A stretch of DNA of 64,000 bases from CAVQCA01 sp963763115 (GTDB taxonomy: Bacteria > Pseudomonadota > Gammaproteobacteria > UBA9214). Positions 10,065 through 19,530 of this stretch are shown here, in pieces. The stretch spans positions 5,291 to 69,290 of the forward strand of contig CAVXNM010000016.1 of NCBI GenBank assembly GCA_963763115.1. The letters run 5' to 3'. A model generated the notes under the pieces. That model was not told where the DNA came from. It saw only the letters and a list, made by a program, of their open reading frames with translations, and did no database searches. Made by a program: the position numbers and the translations under genes. The first letter of the stretch is position 1, and each line of letters opens with the position of its first letter.

Positions 10065-11423
10065 CTACATGTTGCGAGGATGGGGTTCGAGTGCATCGAA
10101 CCAGACATTCGCCATCTTCGCATAGCCCGTAGTATTGGGATGTAACTGATCGCTCAGATCGTCCGGATAGATCAGGGCGCCGTGCTGGTCGACAACAATG
10201 ATATCATCGCCATTCGCGATGCGGGTGGTGGCCATGGACTGGACAGCGTTGTTCAAGGTGGTCACATCGGGATTAAGCGGATTCTGGTCAATGATAAGCG
10301 CCAATATCACGGTTACATGATTGCCGCCGGCACTCTGTTCCCACTGATCAATCTCGTTCAGAATGTCGGCTATATCGACTTCGGTAGTCTGACTGAGATT
10401 GTTCGTTCCCGCGTGTAGCAGAACGATATCAGCCGGGTTTGCATTCAGCCAGGCACGGACGCCATCGGTTGGAAAACCCGTCTGGCCATATGCGATCTCA
10501 GTAGCATTCCACCCGCCATGACCTTCATGGTTAACATCGAAATCGGGCAGGGCGCTCGAACCGCTGCTCAGGCTGCCGACAAAATCGAAAGTGAAGCCAG
10601 ACCCTGTTAGTAAATCATACAGCGGTCTGCGGTATCCGAACCTTTCGTCGAGCGGTAGCACGGTGGGACCAATCACCCCGTCCGTAATGGAATCACCCAA
10701 CGGCATAATGGCCTCATCCACAACAACCTCTTGTGTCGCGCTCGCGCTTCCCCCGTCCGGATCAGTCACCTGGTAGGTAAAAGTATCAAGCCCTCTGGCG
10801 CCACTGGTGGCAGGCTGATACGAGAATGCACCCGTTGTGGCATTGGTGATGGTCACTGTGCCGTTCTTGGCGGTCGTAACAGGGCCCAGCCCTCCTGAGC
10901 CGTCTGCATTCAGGCTGTACATCAGCAAATTGGGACTTTCCACATCGGTTGCGGTCAAGGTCCCTGTTAACAGCTGCGCCTGCCGCGTGTTCGAACAACC
11001 TCCAGTGGCCTGGGGTGGGTCATTGATCGAATTGATAACCACTGCCACGTCTGCGACGTTGGAATCTGCGAGGCCATCATTCGCTTTAAAGCTAAAGCTG
11101 TCTGTGCCATTGGCGTTCGGATCGGGCGTATACCGGTAAGCGCCGGTGGTCGGATCAGTAATACTGGCTGTCCCCTTGCCCGCATTAGTAACGATACTGT
11201 ACGTCAATGGATCGCCGTCGGTGTCCGTCGCGTCAAGTTTACCGGTGGCGGAGGTATCCTCATTGGTCGACAAGGTACCCGCGGTCGCCACCGGTGCAGA
11301 CTCGACAGTGGTGCCACCGCCGTCACTGCCACCACCCCCACCGCCGCAAGCGGCCAACGCACTCGCGACCAGCAGCACGGCAAAAAAATGAACATGCGAG
11401 GTATTATTCCTGGTAGGGCTCAT
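10065..11423 (-). CDS. Lipoprotein with two Ig/cadherin-like repeats and an SGNH hydrolase domain
   Basis: The N-terminus is a lipoprotein signal ending in the lipobox LAAC (Cys26), followed by a Gly-rich linker. Residues 45-135 and 145-235 form two repeats of the VCBS/cadherin-like type (for example GTDSFSFKANDG and GLDTFTYQVTD). The C-terminal 210 residues are an SGNH/GDSL esterase: block I IMPLGDSITDG with Ser245, block III GTNN near 339-342, and the terminal DQLHP holding the Asp and His. It is predicted to be an outer-membrane-anchored esterase acting on acylated surface glycan. It sits alone, with long gaps on both sides. Confidence 0.87.
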   Translation of the reverse strand: MSPTRNNTSHVHFFAVLLVASALAACGGGGGGSDGGGTTVESAPVATAGTLSTNEDTSATGKLDATDTDGDPLTYSIVTNAGKGTASITDPTTGAYRYTPDPNANGTDSFSFKANDGLADSNVADVAVVINSINDPPQATGGCSNTRQAQLLTGTLTATDVESPNLLMYSLNADGSGGLGPVTTAKNGTVTITNATTGAFSYQPATSGARGLDTFTYQVTDPDGGSASATQEVVVDEAIMPLGDSITDGVIGPTVLPLDERFGYRRPLYDLLTGSGFTFDFVGSLSSGSSALPDFDVNHEGHGGWNATEIAYGQTGFPTDGVRAWLNANPADIVLLHAGTNNLSQTTEVDIADILNEIDQWEQSAGGNHVTVILALIIDQNPLNPDVTTLNNAVQSMATTRIANGDDIIVVDQHGALIYPDDLSDQLHPNTTGYAKMANVWFDALEPHPRNM

Positions 11424-12156
11424 GCACTTCCGCCTCCTATTCTTCGATTCTGATCGTTCATTCTGAACACTGCCCCTGCACAGCCGATGGCTTGGCCCAT
11501 AAATCCAATAAGGCAGGTAATCTTCCCCAGACGAAACAGTCGCGCTTACGCGGCAGCACAGAAGTTCTTATAGAAACATCTTCAATACTTAGTGAAAACA
11601 CAATTGGCAAGAATTATACCAGCATTTACGACCGACTGGCATTCCGCTGCGCCACACGGCCACAGGTAATTTAGCACCGACTATTCGCATGGACAGTGGC
11701 ACGGCAAGCTGACGTTCAACCGACTTAACCGGGCCCTTGACCGATCCTCAGCAAGGGTTGTGTAAATCCTGCCGACAGACAACCCTCTAAGATCTCCTTG
11801 TGCGGATTGCCGGGCGTCGTCTAACGACGCCGAGGCGTCAAAATCCGCCGATATTACTTTAATATAATCAATCAGATAGTAGGACCACAACGTCCAGCAG
11901 GCTTCGCCCGGGCGGCGGGATCCAATAGAAACACGGGCGTCCGATTGCGCGTCAATTTATCCGGCAAGCAGGCTCACGCAAGGCGAACTCTAGGTGTCCG
12001 GACGAAATTGTAAATATGTAAGCTTTTCCGACTGCCCGGTCTGTTTTGCTGGCAAATGGCGTGCCTGTGGCCACTGAATGGTCATGGTTAACCGCAGTCG
12101 GCGGACACCACCCTCAAAAATGCATTCACCCAAGGATGACTATGACAGTTTCGCCG
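11424..12156. other. 733-bp intergenic region without a supported gene
   Basis: Short open frames here (for example around 11492-11674 and 11681-11890) have no signal peptide, family motif or ribosome site that I can support. A short inverted repeat GTCGTCTAACGACGCC occurs near 11816, but no T-run follows. The region separates the SGNH gene from the exporter operon and may hold degraded sequence. Confidence 0.4.
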
Positions 12157-13352
12157 TCACGGGACTCGTGAGAAAAGAATACGCTCAATGACGTCGCGAT
12201 ACACTTTGGCAAATCGCTCGCGGGTATGGTGCTCTTGTGCATATTCCCATGCCCGCCTGCTCATTATCGCCAGCTCCGCCGCTGGGCGTTCGGCAATATC
12301 CCGCACGACCTGCCTGATTTCGTCGATTGAACTATGCTGCAAGACGACACCAAAGTCGTCAGAGACATCCACGCTTGATTCACGGCTCACGATGGGAATG
12401 AGACCCGCGTGCATGCATTGCACAACTGACCCTCCACCCGCCTCGGAACACGAGGCATAAACAAGTCCGGCACATTTGCTAACCAGCTCAGCAAATTGCT
12501 CACTGCCTACGTCCACCCATCCCGTGACGCGGATATTGTCAGTTTCGTAAAGTTCTTTGCGGAAAGCCTTTTTGAATTCCTTGTCTGCATCGACGGGTCC
12601 GCATACGATGAGCTGATATTCGGGCATTTCGACAAATGCTTCCAGGACAAGATCGAGCCCTTTGTGCACAAGCCCCCAACCTCCGAACCACAGAAAGTTT
12701 TTCCTGCACTGGTTAAAATCCTTTTCGCTGTCGAATGGAAAATGGTGCGTGGCACTGATTGGCACTCTATGAATCGGTTTCCCCGCAAAGCGGTAGGAAT
12801 CGACGGTAAACTGGTTACCCAGGGTAGTGATATGATCGGCGAATCGAATGCTGGCATCCGGCTGAATCAGTTTTACCGGCTGCAAGACTGAGCCTTTCCT
12901 GTTTTTTAGCTGTTCCAGCCGGCGATACTGCGCGCCATTATTCACCAGCCAATGCGCGTAGACTGCGTGCAGAATCTTTATGCAATCGCCATTGACCAGC
13001 GGTGCCAGACGCCCAAATCCGTCCAGGGCTCCAACGAAAACCTGATAATCCTTTTCGGGGATGAAGGTGCGGTTATGAAAATTAATAACATCCACCGAAT
13101 AGCCCAGATCGAGGAATGTCTTGCCTATCTGGAAGCCTTCCCAGTCACAGGTGTGAGTAGTGCCGATGTCGGCCTCACTCTTACACAGAAACGGGGCCAG
13201 CACATTCGCCACCAGGACACGGCCTCTGCGTTCGCCAGCGACCTTCGGTTCAAGTGTTACGACTCGTTCTTCTTGTCTTTCTGGCGGATCGAGAATAGGC
13301 GTGATATATCGAAGCCAGCTTCCTGCGAAAGCTGCTCATAGCGACCGTGCAT
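12157..13352 (-). CDS. Glycosyltransferase family 4, one likely frameshift near the N-terminus
   Basis: The main frame from 13212 down encodes VLAPFLCKSEADIGTTH at the N-terminus and a GT-B second domain with FLWFGGWGLVHKGLDLVLEA and a nucleotide-sugar loop (SCSEAGGGSVVQCMHAGLIP). The true start is probably the ATG at 13352, which overlaps the wzt stop as TGATG. From there MHGRYEQLSQEAGFDISRLF reads to a TAA near 13257, just where the main frame resumes as LEPKVAGERRG. A single-base shift near 13257 explains both. It would be a cytoplasmic glycosyltransferase coupled to the Wzm/Wzt exporter. Confidence 0.8.
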
Positions 13353-14701
13353 CAGCCATGAACCGCCACCGCCTGCGTGAGCAATTGCGTCTCCCACTTC
13401 AACATCGGCCGGACGACACCCATCATGGCGCCGCCCCACGAACCCCGGGCCGAATCGCCTTCTCCCGGATCAAACACCTGGAAAGCGGCTGCATCGCGGG
13501 CAAGGAAATGGGGGCGGAAGGGTGCGGGCGTCATCATTGCGGGTTCGATATATACAGTACCCTCAGACAGGAAATTTCCTGGTATCCACGCAGTGCTTCT
13601 ATACAGACCGGCCGGGCGCGGAACGTTCTTCCAGGAGGTGTCCTGCTCGAGCGTTGTAAACAGACAGGTACCGTCTTCATTGTAGATGTTAAAATTGGGA
13701 AGCAGCACGCTCCCGCCCTGCAACACCTCATATTCCATGTCGATGGCTACAGGTTGGCGAATGTCCACAAAATCCAGGGTCTCCCCGTCGTGCGAACGCA
13801 CGCGCACCGCACGCAGTCGCACGACATCATCACCGGGTGCTGAAGCCGGATCCCAGCCACGTTCGGGCGTTGTCCCCAGTCCAGTGCTGAGATAGGCGTT
13901 GACGACTTCGTTAGTCTGACCGTCTTTGCTGACGTAACCATTCTCGAGCAGCAGGGCGCGTGAGCACATCCGGGTAATTGCCGGCATGCTGTGAGACACA
14001 AACAGTATGGTCGTTCCCAACTGACCTACGTCCTGCATCTTATTTATACATTTCTTCTGAAATGCCGAATCCCCAACCGCCAGCACCTCATCGACAATCA
14101 GGATTTCCGGCTCCAGATGAGCCGCAACGGCAAACGCCAGGCGCACACGCATTCCGCTGGAATAGCGTTTTACAGGAGTATCTATAAACTTCTCAATACC
14201 GGAAAAGTCCACGATACTATCGAATTTATTGTCCACCTCTTTCTTTCTCATGCCGAGAATCGTGCCATTGAGGTAAACATTCTCGCGTCCGGTAAGTTCC
14301 GGGTGGAAACCCGTCCCGACCTCGAGCAGGCTGGAGATTCGGCCTCTTATTTCGACACGCCCCGTCGTTGGCGGTGTGATCCGGGCCAGTATCTTCAGCA
14401 AGGTTGATTTGCCGGCGCCGTTGATCCCGATAATGCCCAGGATCTCTCCTCGCTGCAGAGTGAAGGAAATATCCTTCAATGCCCATATTACATTATCGGA
14501 CGTCTCTCTCTTCTCAAGATCCACATCATCGAAGCTGTACAGCGCTCGATACTTCCGGTAGTTTTCCAACGGGCTTTTTACAAATGAAAACACAGTCTGC
14601 GCAAACGTATCCTGTGTCTCGTTTTCGAATCCGATGCGGAAAAGTTTACTGACGTTTTCTACTTTGACTGCTATATCGTTTTCGCTCATGGCCCCTGGCA
14701 T
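13352..14701 (-). CDS. wzt: Polysaccharide ABC exporter ATPase with C-terminal glycan-binding domain (Wzt-like)
   Basis: This 449-residue ATPase has Walker A GINGAGKST at about residues 92-100, signature YSSGMRVRLA near 180-189, and Walker B ILIVDEVLAVGD near 200-211, with an N-terminal extension typical of the KpsT/Wzt branch. Residues from about 290 onward form a beta-rich domain like the Wzt C-terminal module that recognises the chain end of the exported polysaccharide. It energises export of a lipid-linked glycan with the permease at 14739-15587. M5 (14689) is an alternative start. Its stop overlaps the start of the next glycosyltransferase. Confidence 0.92.
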   Translation of the reverse strand: MPGAMSENDIAVKVENVSKLFRIGFENETQDTFAQTVFSFVKSPLENYRKYRALYSFDDVDLEKRETSDNVIWALKDISFTLQRGEILGIIGINGAGKSTLLKILARITPPTTGRVEIRGRISSLLEVGTGFHPELTGRENVYLNGTILGMRKKEVDNKFDSIVDFSGIEKFIDTPVKRYSSGMRVRLAFAVAAHLEPEILIVDEVLAVGDSAFQKKCINKMQDVGQLGTTILFVSHSMPAITRMCSRALLLENGYVSKDGQTNEVVNAYLSTGLGTTPERGWDPASAPGDDVVRLRAVRVRSHDGETLDFVDIRQPVAIDMEYEVLQGGSVLLPNFNIYNEDGTCLFTTLEQDTSWKNVPRPAGLYRSTAWIPGNFLSEGTVYIEPAMMTPAPFRPHFLARDAAAFQVFDPGEGDSARGSWGGAMMGVVRPMLKWETQLLTQAVAVHG

Positions 14702-14738
14702 CGTGAATATGGAAAAGGCAACGTGGAGGTTTGTTCAC

Positions 14739-15587
14739 TCAGATTACGTCCACCACGAGACGTTCCGTTCTTTTGAAGTAGAGTGCGCCGCTTACCAGCA
14801 GCAACGCAGTTGTCACGATGCCGGGCACAATATACTGCCAGAGCATATCAGTACCTACAACCGCGGCGCGAAAACCTTCTATTACACCCACAATAGGATT
14901 CAACGAGTACAGAATCCGGTAGGGCTCGGGAATCGCTGACGCAGAATAGACGATGGGCGCACTGTACATCAGCATGCGGATGACGAAGTTCATGGCAAAT
15001 TTCACATCCCTGAAACGTATTGATAACGACGACAGCCACAGTCCCACTGCAAGGGGCACTGCCATCATCATCAGAATGAACAGCGGGAGAAAAACAATAT
15101 TCCAGGTGAGGCTCACTTTGTAGTAAACCGCCACGAAGATAACGATGATCATCGAAATCACGAAATCAACCATACGTGTCAGCACGGGCGTCACCGGGAA
15201 CAACAGCCGAGGAAAATACACCTTTCCCAGCATCGCCTGCCCACTGACCAGGCTCTCGCTGGACGCCGTCATCGCAGTCGACATATAGGTCCAGGGCAGG
15301 ATTGCCACAGTCGAAAACAGGAGATAAGGAATCCCGTCAGACGGGACTTTTGCCACTTTTCCGAAAATAAACGTAAATATAACAATTTGGACCAGTGGCT
15401 GCAGAATTGCCCATCCAAAACCAAGAATGGTTTGCGCGTACAGCACTTTTATATCCCGCCAGACAAGAAAATAGAACAGGTCCCGGTACTGTCTGAGCTC
15501 CTTGAAATCTATAAGCTGCCAGCCGCTTGGCGGAGTAATGACGGTGACCGGCACAGTCCCTTGCAATGTGGGTGATTTGTCGTTCAT
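14739..15587 (-). CDS. wzm: ABC-2 polysaccharide export permease (Wzm-like)
   Basis: The 282-residue protein has an amphipathic N-terminus (WQLIDFKELRQYRDLFYFLV) followed by about six membrane segments, with LVWRDIKVLYAQTILGFGWA and the FRDVKFAMNF motif conserved in ABC-2 polysaccharide permeases. Together with Wzt it forms the inner-membrane channel that carries undecaprenyl-linked glycan to the periplasm. It is the first gene of the wzm-wzt-glycosyltransferase operon, 37 bases before wzt. The length matches the family. Confidence 0.92.
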   Translation of the reverse strand: MNDKSPTLQGTVPVTVITPPSGWQLIDFKELRQYRDLFYFLVWRDIKVLYAQTILGFGWAILQPLVQIVIFTFIFGKVAKVPSDGIPYLLFSTVAILPWTYMSTAMTASSESLVSGQAMLGKVYFPRLLFPVTPVLTRMVDFVISMIIVIFVAVYYKVSLTWNIVFLPLFILMMMAVPLAVGLWLSSLSIRFRDVKFAMNFVIRMLMYSAPIVYSASAIPEPYRILYSLNPIVGVIEGFRAAVVGTDMLWQYIVPGIVTTALLLVSGALYFKRTERLVVDVI

Positions 15588-15804
15588 CGGCTATCCCGTT
15601 TTCAACGCTTCCACGAAACTTATGTTCCGGGGCAACGCATTTTACTGCACCCGGGCGTCAGACACCTGCCCATTGCAACAGCCGTCCCCGCGGAGACGAC
15701 TGCTGTCACCCTGAATATTAAAGGCAAATCAATGCCTTTGTAACGACTGGTACGGCCGGGATCTTGAGTTGCCTGCGCCTTTGGCTGTCATGCCGAGGCC
15801 GGCA

Positions 15805-16578
15805 CTACCAGACTTTCCAGGGGGCCTCGCCGCTCTGCCACAGCTCCTCGAGCACATGTTTATCGCGCAGCGTATCCATGGGCTGCCAGAATCCGCTGTG
15901 CCGGTAAGCGGCCAATTCACCGCTGACCGCGAGCGTCTCCATAGGCTGCTTCTCCCAGCTGACGGAATCGCCTTCAATGTAGTCCAGGACACCTGGTTCG
16001 AGCACAAAATAACCGCTGTTGACCCAGGCACCGTCGCCATCAGGCTTTTCCTTGAATGACGACACCCGGTTCTCGTTTCGCCCAAGCTTGAAGGCGCCGA
16101 AACGGCCTGGTGGTTGTGCCGCCGTGAGTGTGGCCAATACACCTTGAGCTTTGTGAAACGCTATGAGATTTGCAATATTCACGTTGGAAACACCGTCGCC
16201 ATAGGTGAAACAGAAGGTTTCATCTCTGATAAACTCACCTACCCGCTTCAGCCTGCCCCCCGTCATCGTTGCGTCCCCGGTTTCCACGAGCGTGACCCGC
16301 CAGGGGTCCACGCAGCTGTTGTGAATCTCCACCTCGTTATTCTTCAGGTCGAACGTCACGTCGGCGCACTGGAGGTGATAATCGGCGAAGTACTGCTTGA
16401 CCACGTGTGACTTATAGCCACAGCAGATAATGAAGTCGTTGATCCCGTAAGCTGAATAGGTCTTCATGATATGCCAGAGAATCGGTTTTCCGCCTATCTC
16501 CACCATGGGCTTGGGTTTGACGCTACTTTCCTCACTGATTCGCGTCCCGAACCCTCCCGCCAGAATGACTGCCTTCAC
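15805..16578 (-). CDS. rfbF: Glucose-1-phosphate cytidylyltransferase
   Basis: The 257-residue protein begins MKAVILAGGFGTRISEES with the nucleotidyltransferase glycine-rich loop, followed by KPKPMVEIGGKPILWHIMK. FCFTYGDGVSNV carries a metal-binding Asp, and SGFWQPMDTLRDKHVLEELW is the usual RfbF C-terminus. It makes CDP-glucose from CTP and glucose-1-phosphate, the entry to CDP-linked deoxy sugars. Its partner, a CDP-glucose 4,6-dehydratase, is not clearly present unless one of the SDR genes at 20-22 kb serves. It is 217 bases upstream of wzm on the same strand. Confidence 0.93.
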   Translation of the reverse strand: MKAVILAGGFGTRISEESSVKPKPMVEIGGKPILWHIMKTYSAYGINDFIICCGYKSHVVKQYFADYHLQCADVTFDLKNNEVEIHNSCVDPWRVTLVETGDATMTGGRLKRVGEFIRDETFCFTYGDGVSNVNIANLIAFHKAQGVLATLTAAQPPGRFGAFKLGRNENRVSSFKEKPDGDGAWVNSGYFVLEPGVLDYIEGDSVSWEKQPMETLAVSGELAAYRHSGFWQPMDTLRDKHVLEELWQSGEAPWKVW

Positions 16579-17019
16579 CGGATTGCTCCTTATGGTCTTT
16601 TCCAGGCATGGCCGCCTGGACAGACACGTTTAATACCATTGGCTCCAGAATATTAGGATTCGATTATATTACATGCGCAAGTCGTGATTTTACGTCCACG
16701 CTCGAGAACACCCGCCAGCAACTGTCGGAACGGCTCTACGGTTTAAGTGCCAACAGCGAAGCTGTACTGTGACATTTTATCTTGCTTCAACCCAATGAGT
16801 GGGGTAATCTCCACGCGATACTGTTAAATCGTACCATAGCGTCATGATATTGATAAGCTTTTCTGCGTAACGTTGATACACAAAGAATCTTAGTCATTTA
16901 CTCATTTAAGGAAATCAGCTTTATCGGCCGCTATTGGCTGAGTGCCAGGCGTATTCGGTCTATTCGACTGAAATACGAATTAAATTCAAAGGCTTAACGA
17001 TCCAAACGAGGTTGCAAAT
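16579..17019. other. 441-bp AT-rich intergenic region between divergent genes
   Basis: rfbF (minus) and the small lipoprotein (plus) diverge from here, so promoters for both are expected. The sequence is AT-rich, especially 16830-16990, but I cannot pick out a confident -35/-10 pair. No ORF or terminator is seen. Confidence 0.4.
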
Positions 17020-17184
17020 ATGAGTCGACTAGTTAGCGTCAGGGTCTTCCTGCTCATGGCAATCGCCACCCTGATAGCAGGCTGCGGTGGTAGTGGTGGC
17101 GGCGATAACACCCCCAGCACCCCACCTGCCACCGGCAGCAGCAACTGGGACACCATGGTGTGGGACCAGGACAATTGGTCATAA
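17020..17184 (+). CDS. Small secreted lipoprotein, 54 residues
   Basis: ATG 17020 to TAA 17182-17184 encodes a short lipoprotein. A basic N-terminus and hydrophobic core VFLLMAIATL lead to the lipobox LIAGC (Cys22), followed by a Gly/Ser/Thr/Pro linker and the aromatic, acidic tail NWDTMVWDQDNWS. The signal peptide and the abrupt Trp-rich tail make it a real gene despite its size. I recall similar mini-lipoproteins ending in a WDxMVWDxxNW motif next to SUMF1- or DUF1566-type secreted proteins, which fits the neighbour 62 bases downstream. The function is unknown. Confidence 0.75.
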   Translation: MSRLVSVRVFLLMAIATLIAGCGGSGGGDNTPSTPPATGSSNWDTMVWDQDNWS

Positions 17185-17246
17185 CCTGACCGACAATATT
17201 CGAGTTATCTATCACTGAACAGATTGAATACAGAGAGGTACCCGTC

Positions 17247-18077
17247 TTGAAGAAATCACTGTTTTCCACGAGCATTGCCGTCCTGTTGGCCTCCACTGGG
17301 CACTGCAACATTGGCGGCAACTGTAACCATCCCCAATACTTTCACGTCCGGTACGCCGGCGGTCGCGGCGCAGGTCAACGATAATTTCACCGCCGTAGCA
17401 GACGCGGTAAACGCCAATGACAGCGCAATCACAGCGCTTCAGGCAGGCAGTGGCACTAGCTGCGCCGGTCAGGATGCGACCGATATCATGGTCCAGATTG
17501 GATCCGTGTGTATCGACAAGTACGAGTCCAGCGTGTGGGACAGTGCCGCGGGCGGCGGTACTCAGTATGATGGCGTCGGATCGCCTTACCCCTGTGTCGC
17601 CGACGGCAGTGACTGTGGCAAACCTGCCCCATCTATGCCCGCAGTCAAGCCGGCGTGACTCCCTCGGCAAATATTGCCTGGTCCCAGGCGGTGCAGGCCT
17701 GCGCCAACGTCGGCAAACGGCTGCCCACAGCTGCCGAGTGGCAATTGGCTGCCTCGGGAACCCCGTCTGGCGTTAATGCTGATCCGGCCGCCGGTTGCAA
17801 CACTGGCTCCGGAGCAGTTTCCACGACCGGCCTTGCAGGCACACGTGCGAGTCCAGCGGCGGTGCAGCCGATATGGTCGGTAACGTGTTGGAATGGGCAG
17901 CGGATCTCGTGGTCAATTACGGTGGCACCAGTAATACCAGTACCGATAACATGAAGGTCCTCTCTTTCGGTGATGACTACCTCAATTCAACTGCTCATGC
18001 CGAGTACAAAAGGTGTCTATGTGATCAACAACCCAATCACACCGGTAGGGTCGATTGGCTTCCGCTGCGTGCGTTAA
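17247..18077 (+). pseudogene. Secreted formylglycine-generating-enzyme (SUMF1)-like protein, four frameshifts
   Basis: A TTG start at 17247, eight bases after AGAGAGG, opens a signal peptide (KKSLFSTSIAVLLA). The coding signal then changes frame near 17290, 17630, 17842 and 18012. Joined, it reads ATVTIPNTFTSGTPAVAAQV, CIDKYESSVWD, then ARSQAGVTPSANIAWSQAV, GKRLPTAAEWQLAA, GNVLEWAADLV and a terminal GSIGFRCVR. These are the ordered landmarks of FGE-sulfatase/SUMF1 domains. The catalytic copper-site cysteines of true FGE are not evident, so a structural or binding role is likelier. No internal nonsense codons are needed, so recent decay or sequence error are both possible. Confidence 0.72.
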
Positions 18078-18100
18078 CTCAGCGCGAGCTGCGACTGGTT

Positions 18101-18127
18101 GCGTGGTGCCGGAGCCCGGCACCACGC
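18101..18127. terminator. 12-bp perfect hairpin between convergent genes
   Basis: GCGTGGTGCCGG at 18101-18112 is the exact reverse complement of 18116-18127, separated by three bases. It lies between the stops of the FGE-like gene (plus) and the oxidoreductase (minus), the expected place for a bidirectional terminator. No long T-run follows on either side, so it may act as a transcript-end stabiliser rather than a classic intrinsic terminator. Confidence 0.6.
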
Positions 18128-18181
18128 TACCAGCCTTACCGTCGACACCACAAAACAGCCGCTCGGTACACGAATTTCCGT

Positions 18182-19498
18182 TCAGGACGCTTGAATCTTA
18201 CCGGGCCGGGAAAAGTATTCGTTCTGCTCCAGCCGCAAGCGGTCGCACAGGCGCCCAGACGGCAATTCCACATCGTTGTAGCTAATCACTTCGTCCTTTG
18301 AAAGGTTGCGCTTCAGTCGGCAGCCTTCGGCAAGCCCCATGGGAAGCAGCTTCTCCCGGGCGACAATATCTGAATTTTCAGCCTGCCCATAGGTCATGTA
18401 ACATCCCAGACCATCCAGTACCTCAGATTCCTTCAGGTCTTTCTTGGCGGTTGTGATCACGTCGACCCGCGGCCGGTCGATGGGCGTTATGGCAGCATCT
18501 CCAAACAGGACAGCCCTCGCCACAGTGTTGGGAACCTCAAAATGACACAAATGGTAAGGGGTATAGAAGCAATAAAGCGGGCCCTCACCCAGTTTATAGA
18601 GGTTTAGATAGTGTTGCTGCGCGGGATGATCGTGGGTACCGAGCACGAAAACGCCTGCCCCTGGTTCCGCGCCCACCACGTAATCTACAATCCCGGACCC
18701 CTCGGTCACAGCATCAAGAGGATAGCGCTTGACGGCGTCGGCAAGCGGCGTGCCCGACGGGACTACAGGGCCAAACATGCCCCGCTTCGCCACCTTCATC
18801 CCGGTCGCATTCGCTACTATGGCCTGCTCGAATGATATCTTTGTCCCATCGGCAAAAGACGTAACCATATGCGGCTTCTGTTTCCATGTGCGGGCAAATG
18901 CCTGCTGCGTTGTCGGGTTCCTGTAAGGATCATGCAGGCCCTTTATGTTGCCGCACATCACCGGCCTTACGCCAATGCCCTTGACAAACCGGTACAGGTT
19001 CATGATTACGCCCGGCTGGTCTCCATCAGCATTGGTGATGACAACGCCCCGCTTGTCTGCCTTCACCTTCAGTATGGGGCCAACCGTCCCGTCCAGTTCG
19101 GCATTCATCATGATGACATGTTTGCGGTGCTCGATGGCGCTGAGTACCACCTGGGCTCCGTACTCTACAGTCCCCGTCACTTCAATGATGGCGTCAATAC
19201 CGGTGGCTTCGCATAGCAGGAACGGGTCTTCTGCAACCGCTGCGCGGCGCCGCGAAATTGCGTCTTCCAGCTGGCCGACGGTAGCAACCTCACAGATATC
19301 GTCGACACCGGCCTCCAGATAAGCGCGCCTGGCGCCATCAATATGCCGATTTGCGATGGCAACCAGATCCATTCCCGCAAAGGCAGAACTGAACTGGAGC
19401 GCTATACCCCGCCCCATGAACCCGGCTCCGACCATCGCCACCCTCACCGGATCGCCGGCTTCGTGGCGCTTGCGGAGAGCAGCATCGACTATTACCAC
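18182..19498 (-). CDS. NAD(P)-dependent oxidoreductase with C-terminal SAF domain
   Basis: The 438-residue protein has an N-terminal Rossmann fold (VRVAMVGAGFMGRGIALQ near residue 18), a homoserine-dehydrogenase-like middle with EVTGTVEYGAQV and ITNADGDQPGV, and a C-terminal SAF-type segment (REKLLPMGLAEGC ... ISYNDVELPSG). This architecture recurs in O-antigen and nucleotide-sugar clusters beside rfbF, rfbC-like and C-methyltransferase genes. It probably oxidises or reduces an intermediate of the deoxy sugar, but the reaction is not established. It is the last gene of the cassette that starts at lhgO, 32 bases after the epimerase. Confidence 0.82.
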   Translation of the reverse strand: MVIVDAALRKRHEAGDPVRVAMVGAGFMGRGIALQFSSAFAGMDLVAIANRHIDGARRAYLEAGVDDICEVATVGQLEDAISRRRAAVAEDPFLLCEATGIDAIIEVTGTVEYGAQVVLSAIEHRKHVIMMNAELDGTVGPILKVKADKRGVVITNADGDQPGVIMNLYRFVKGIGVRPVMCGNIKGLHDPYRNPTTQQAFARTWKQKPHMVTSFADGTKISFEQAIVANATGMKVAKRGMFGPVVPSGTPLADAVKRYPLDAVTEGSGIVDYVVGAEPGAGVFVLGTHDHPAQQHYLNLYKLGEGPLYCFYTPYHLCHFEVPNTVARAVLFGDAAITPIDRPRVDVITTAKKDLKESEVLDGLGCYMTYGQAENSDIVAREKLLPMGLAEGCRLKRNLSKDEVISYNDVELPSGRLCDRLRLEQNEYFSRPGKIQAS

Positions 19499-19530
19499 GG
19501 TAACTTCCTCGCTAAACTGATTCAGCGGGT

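Noticed and set aside
11681..11890. 69-codon minus-strand ORF in the 11.4-12.2 kb gap
   Set aside because: No signal peptide, no motif, no ribosome site.
18103..18130. VPEP string resembling a PEP-CTERM motif on the plus strand
   Set aside because: It is not followed by a hydrophobic helix and basic tail, and the codons coincide with the arms of a perfect hairpin beyond the gene's stop.
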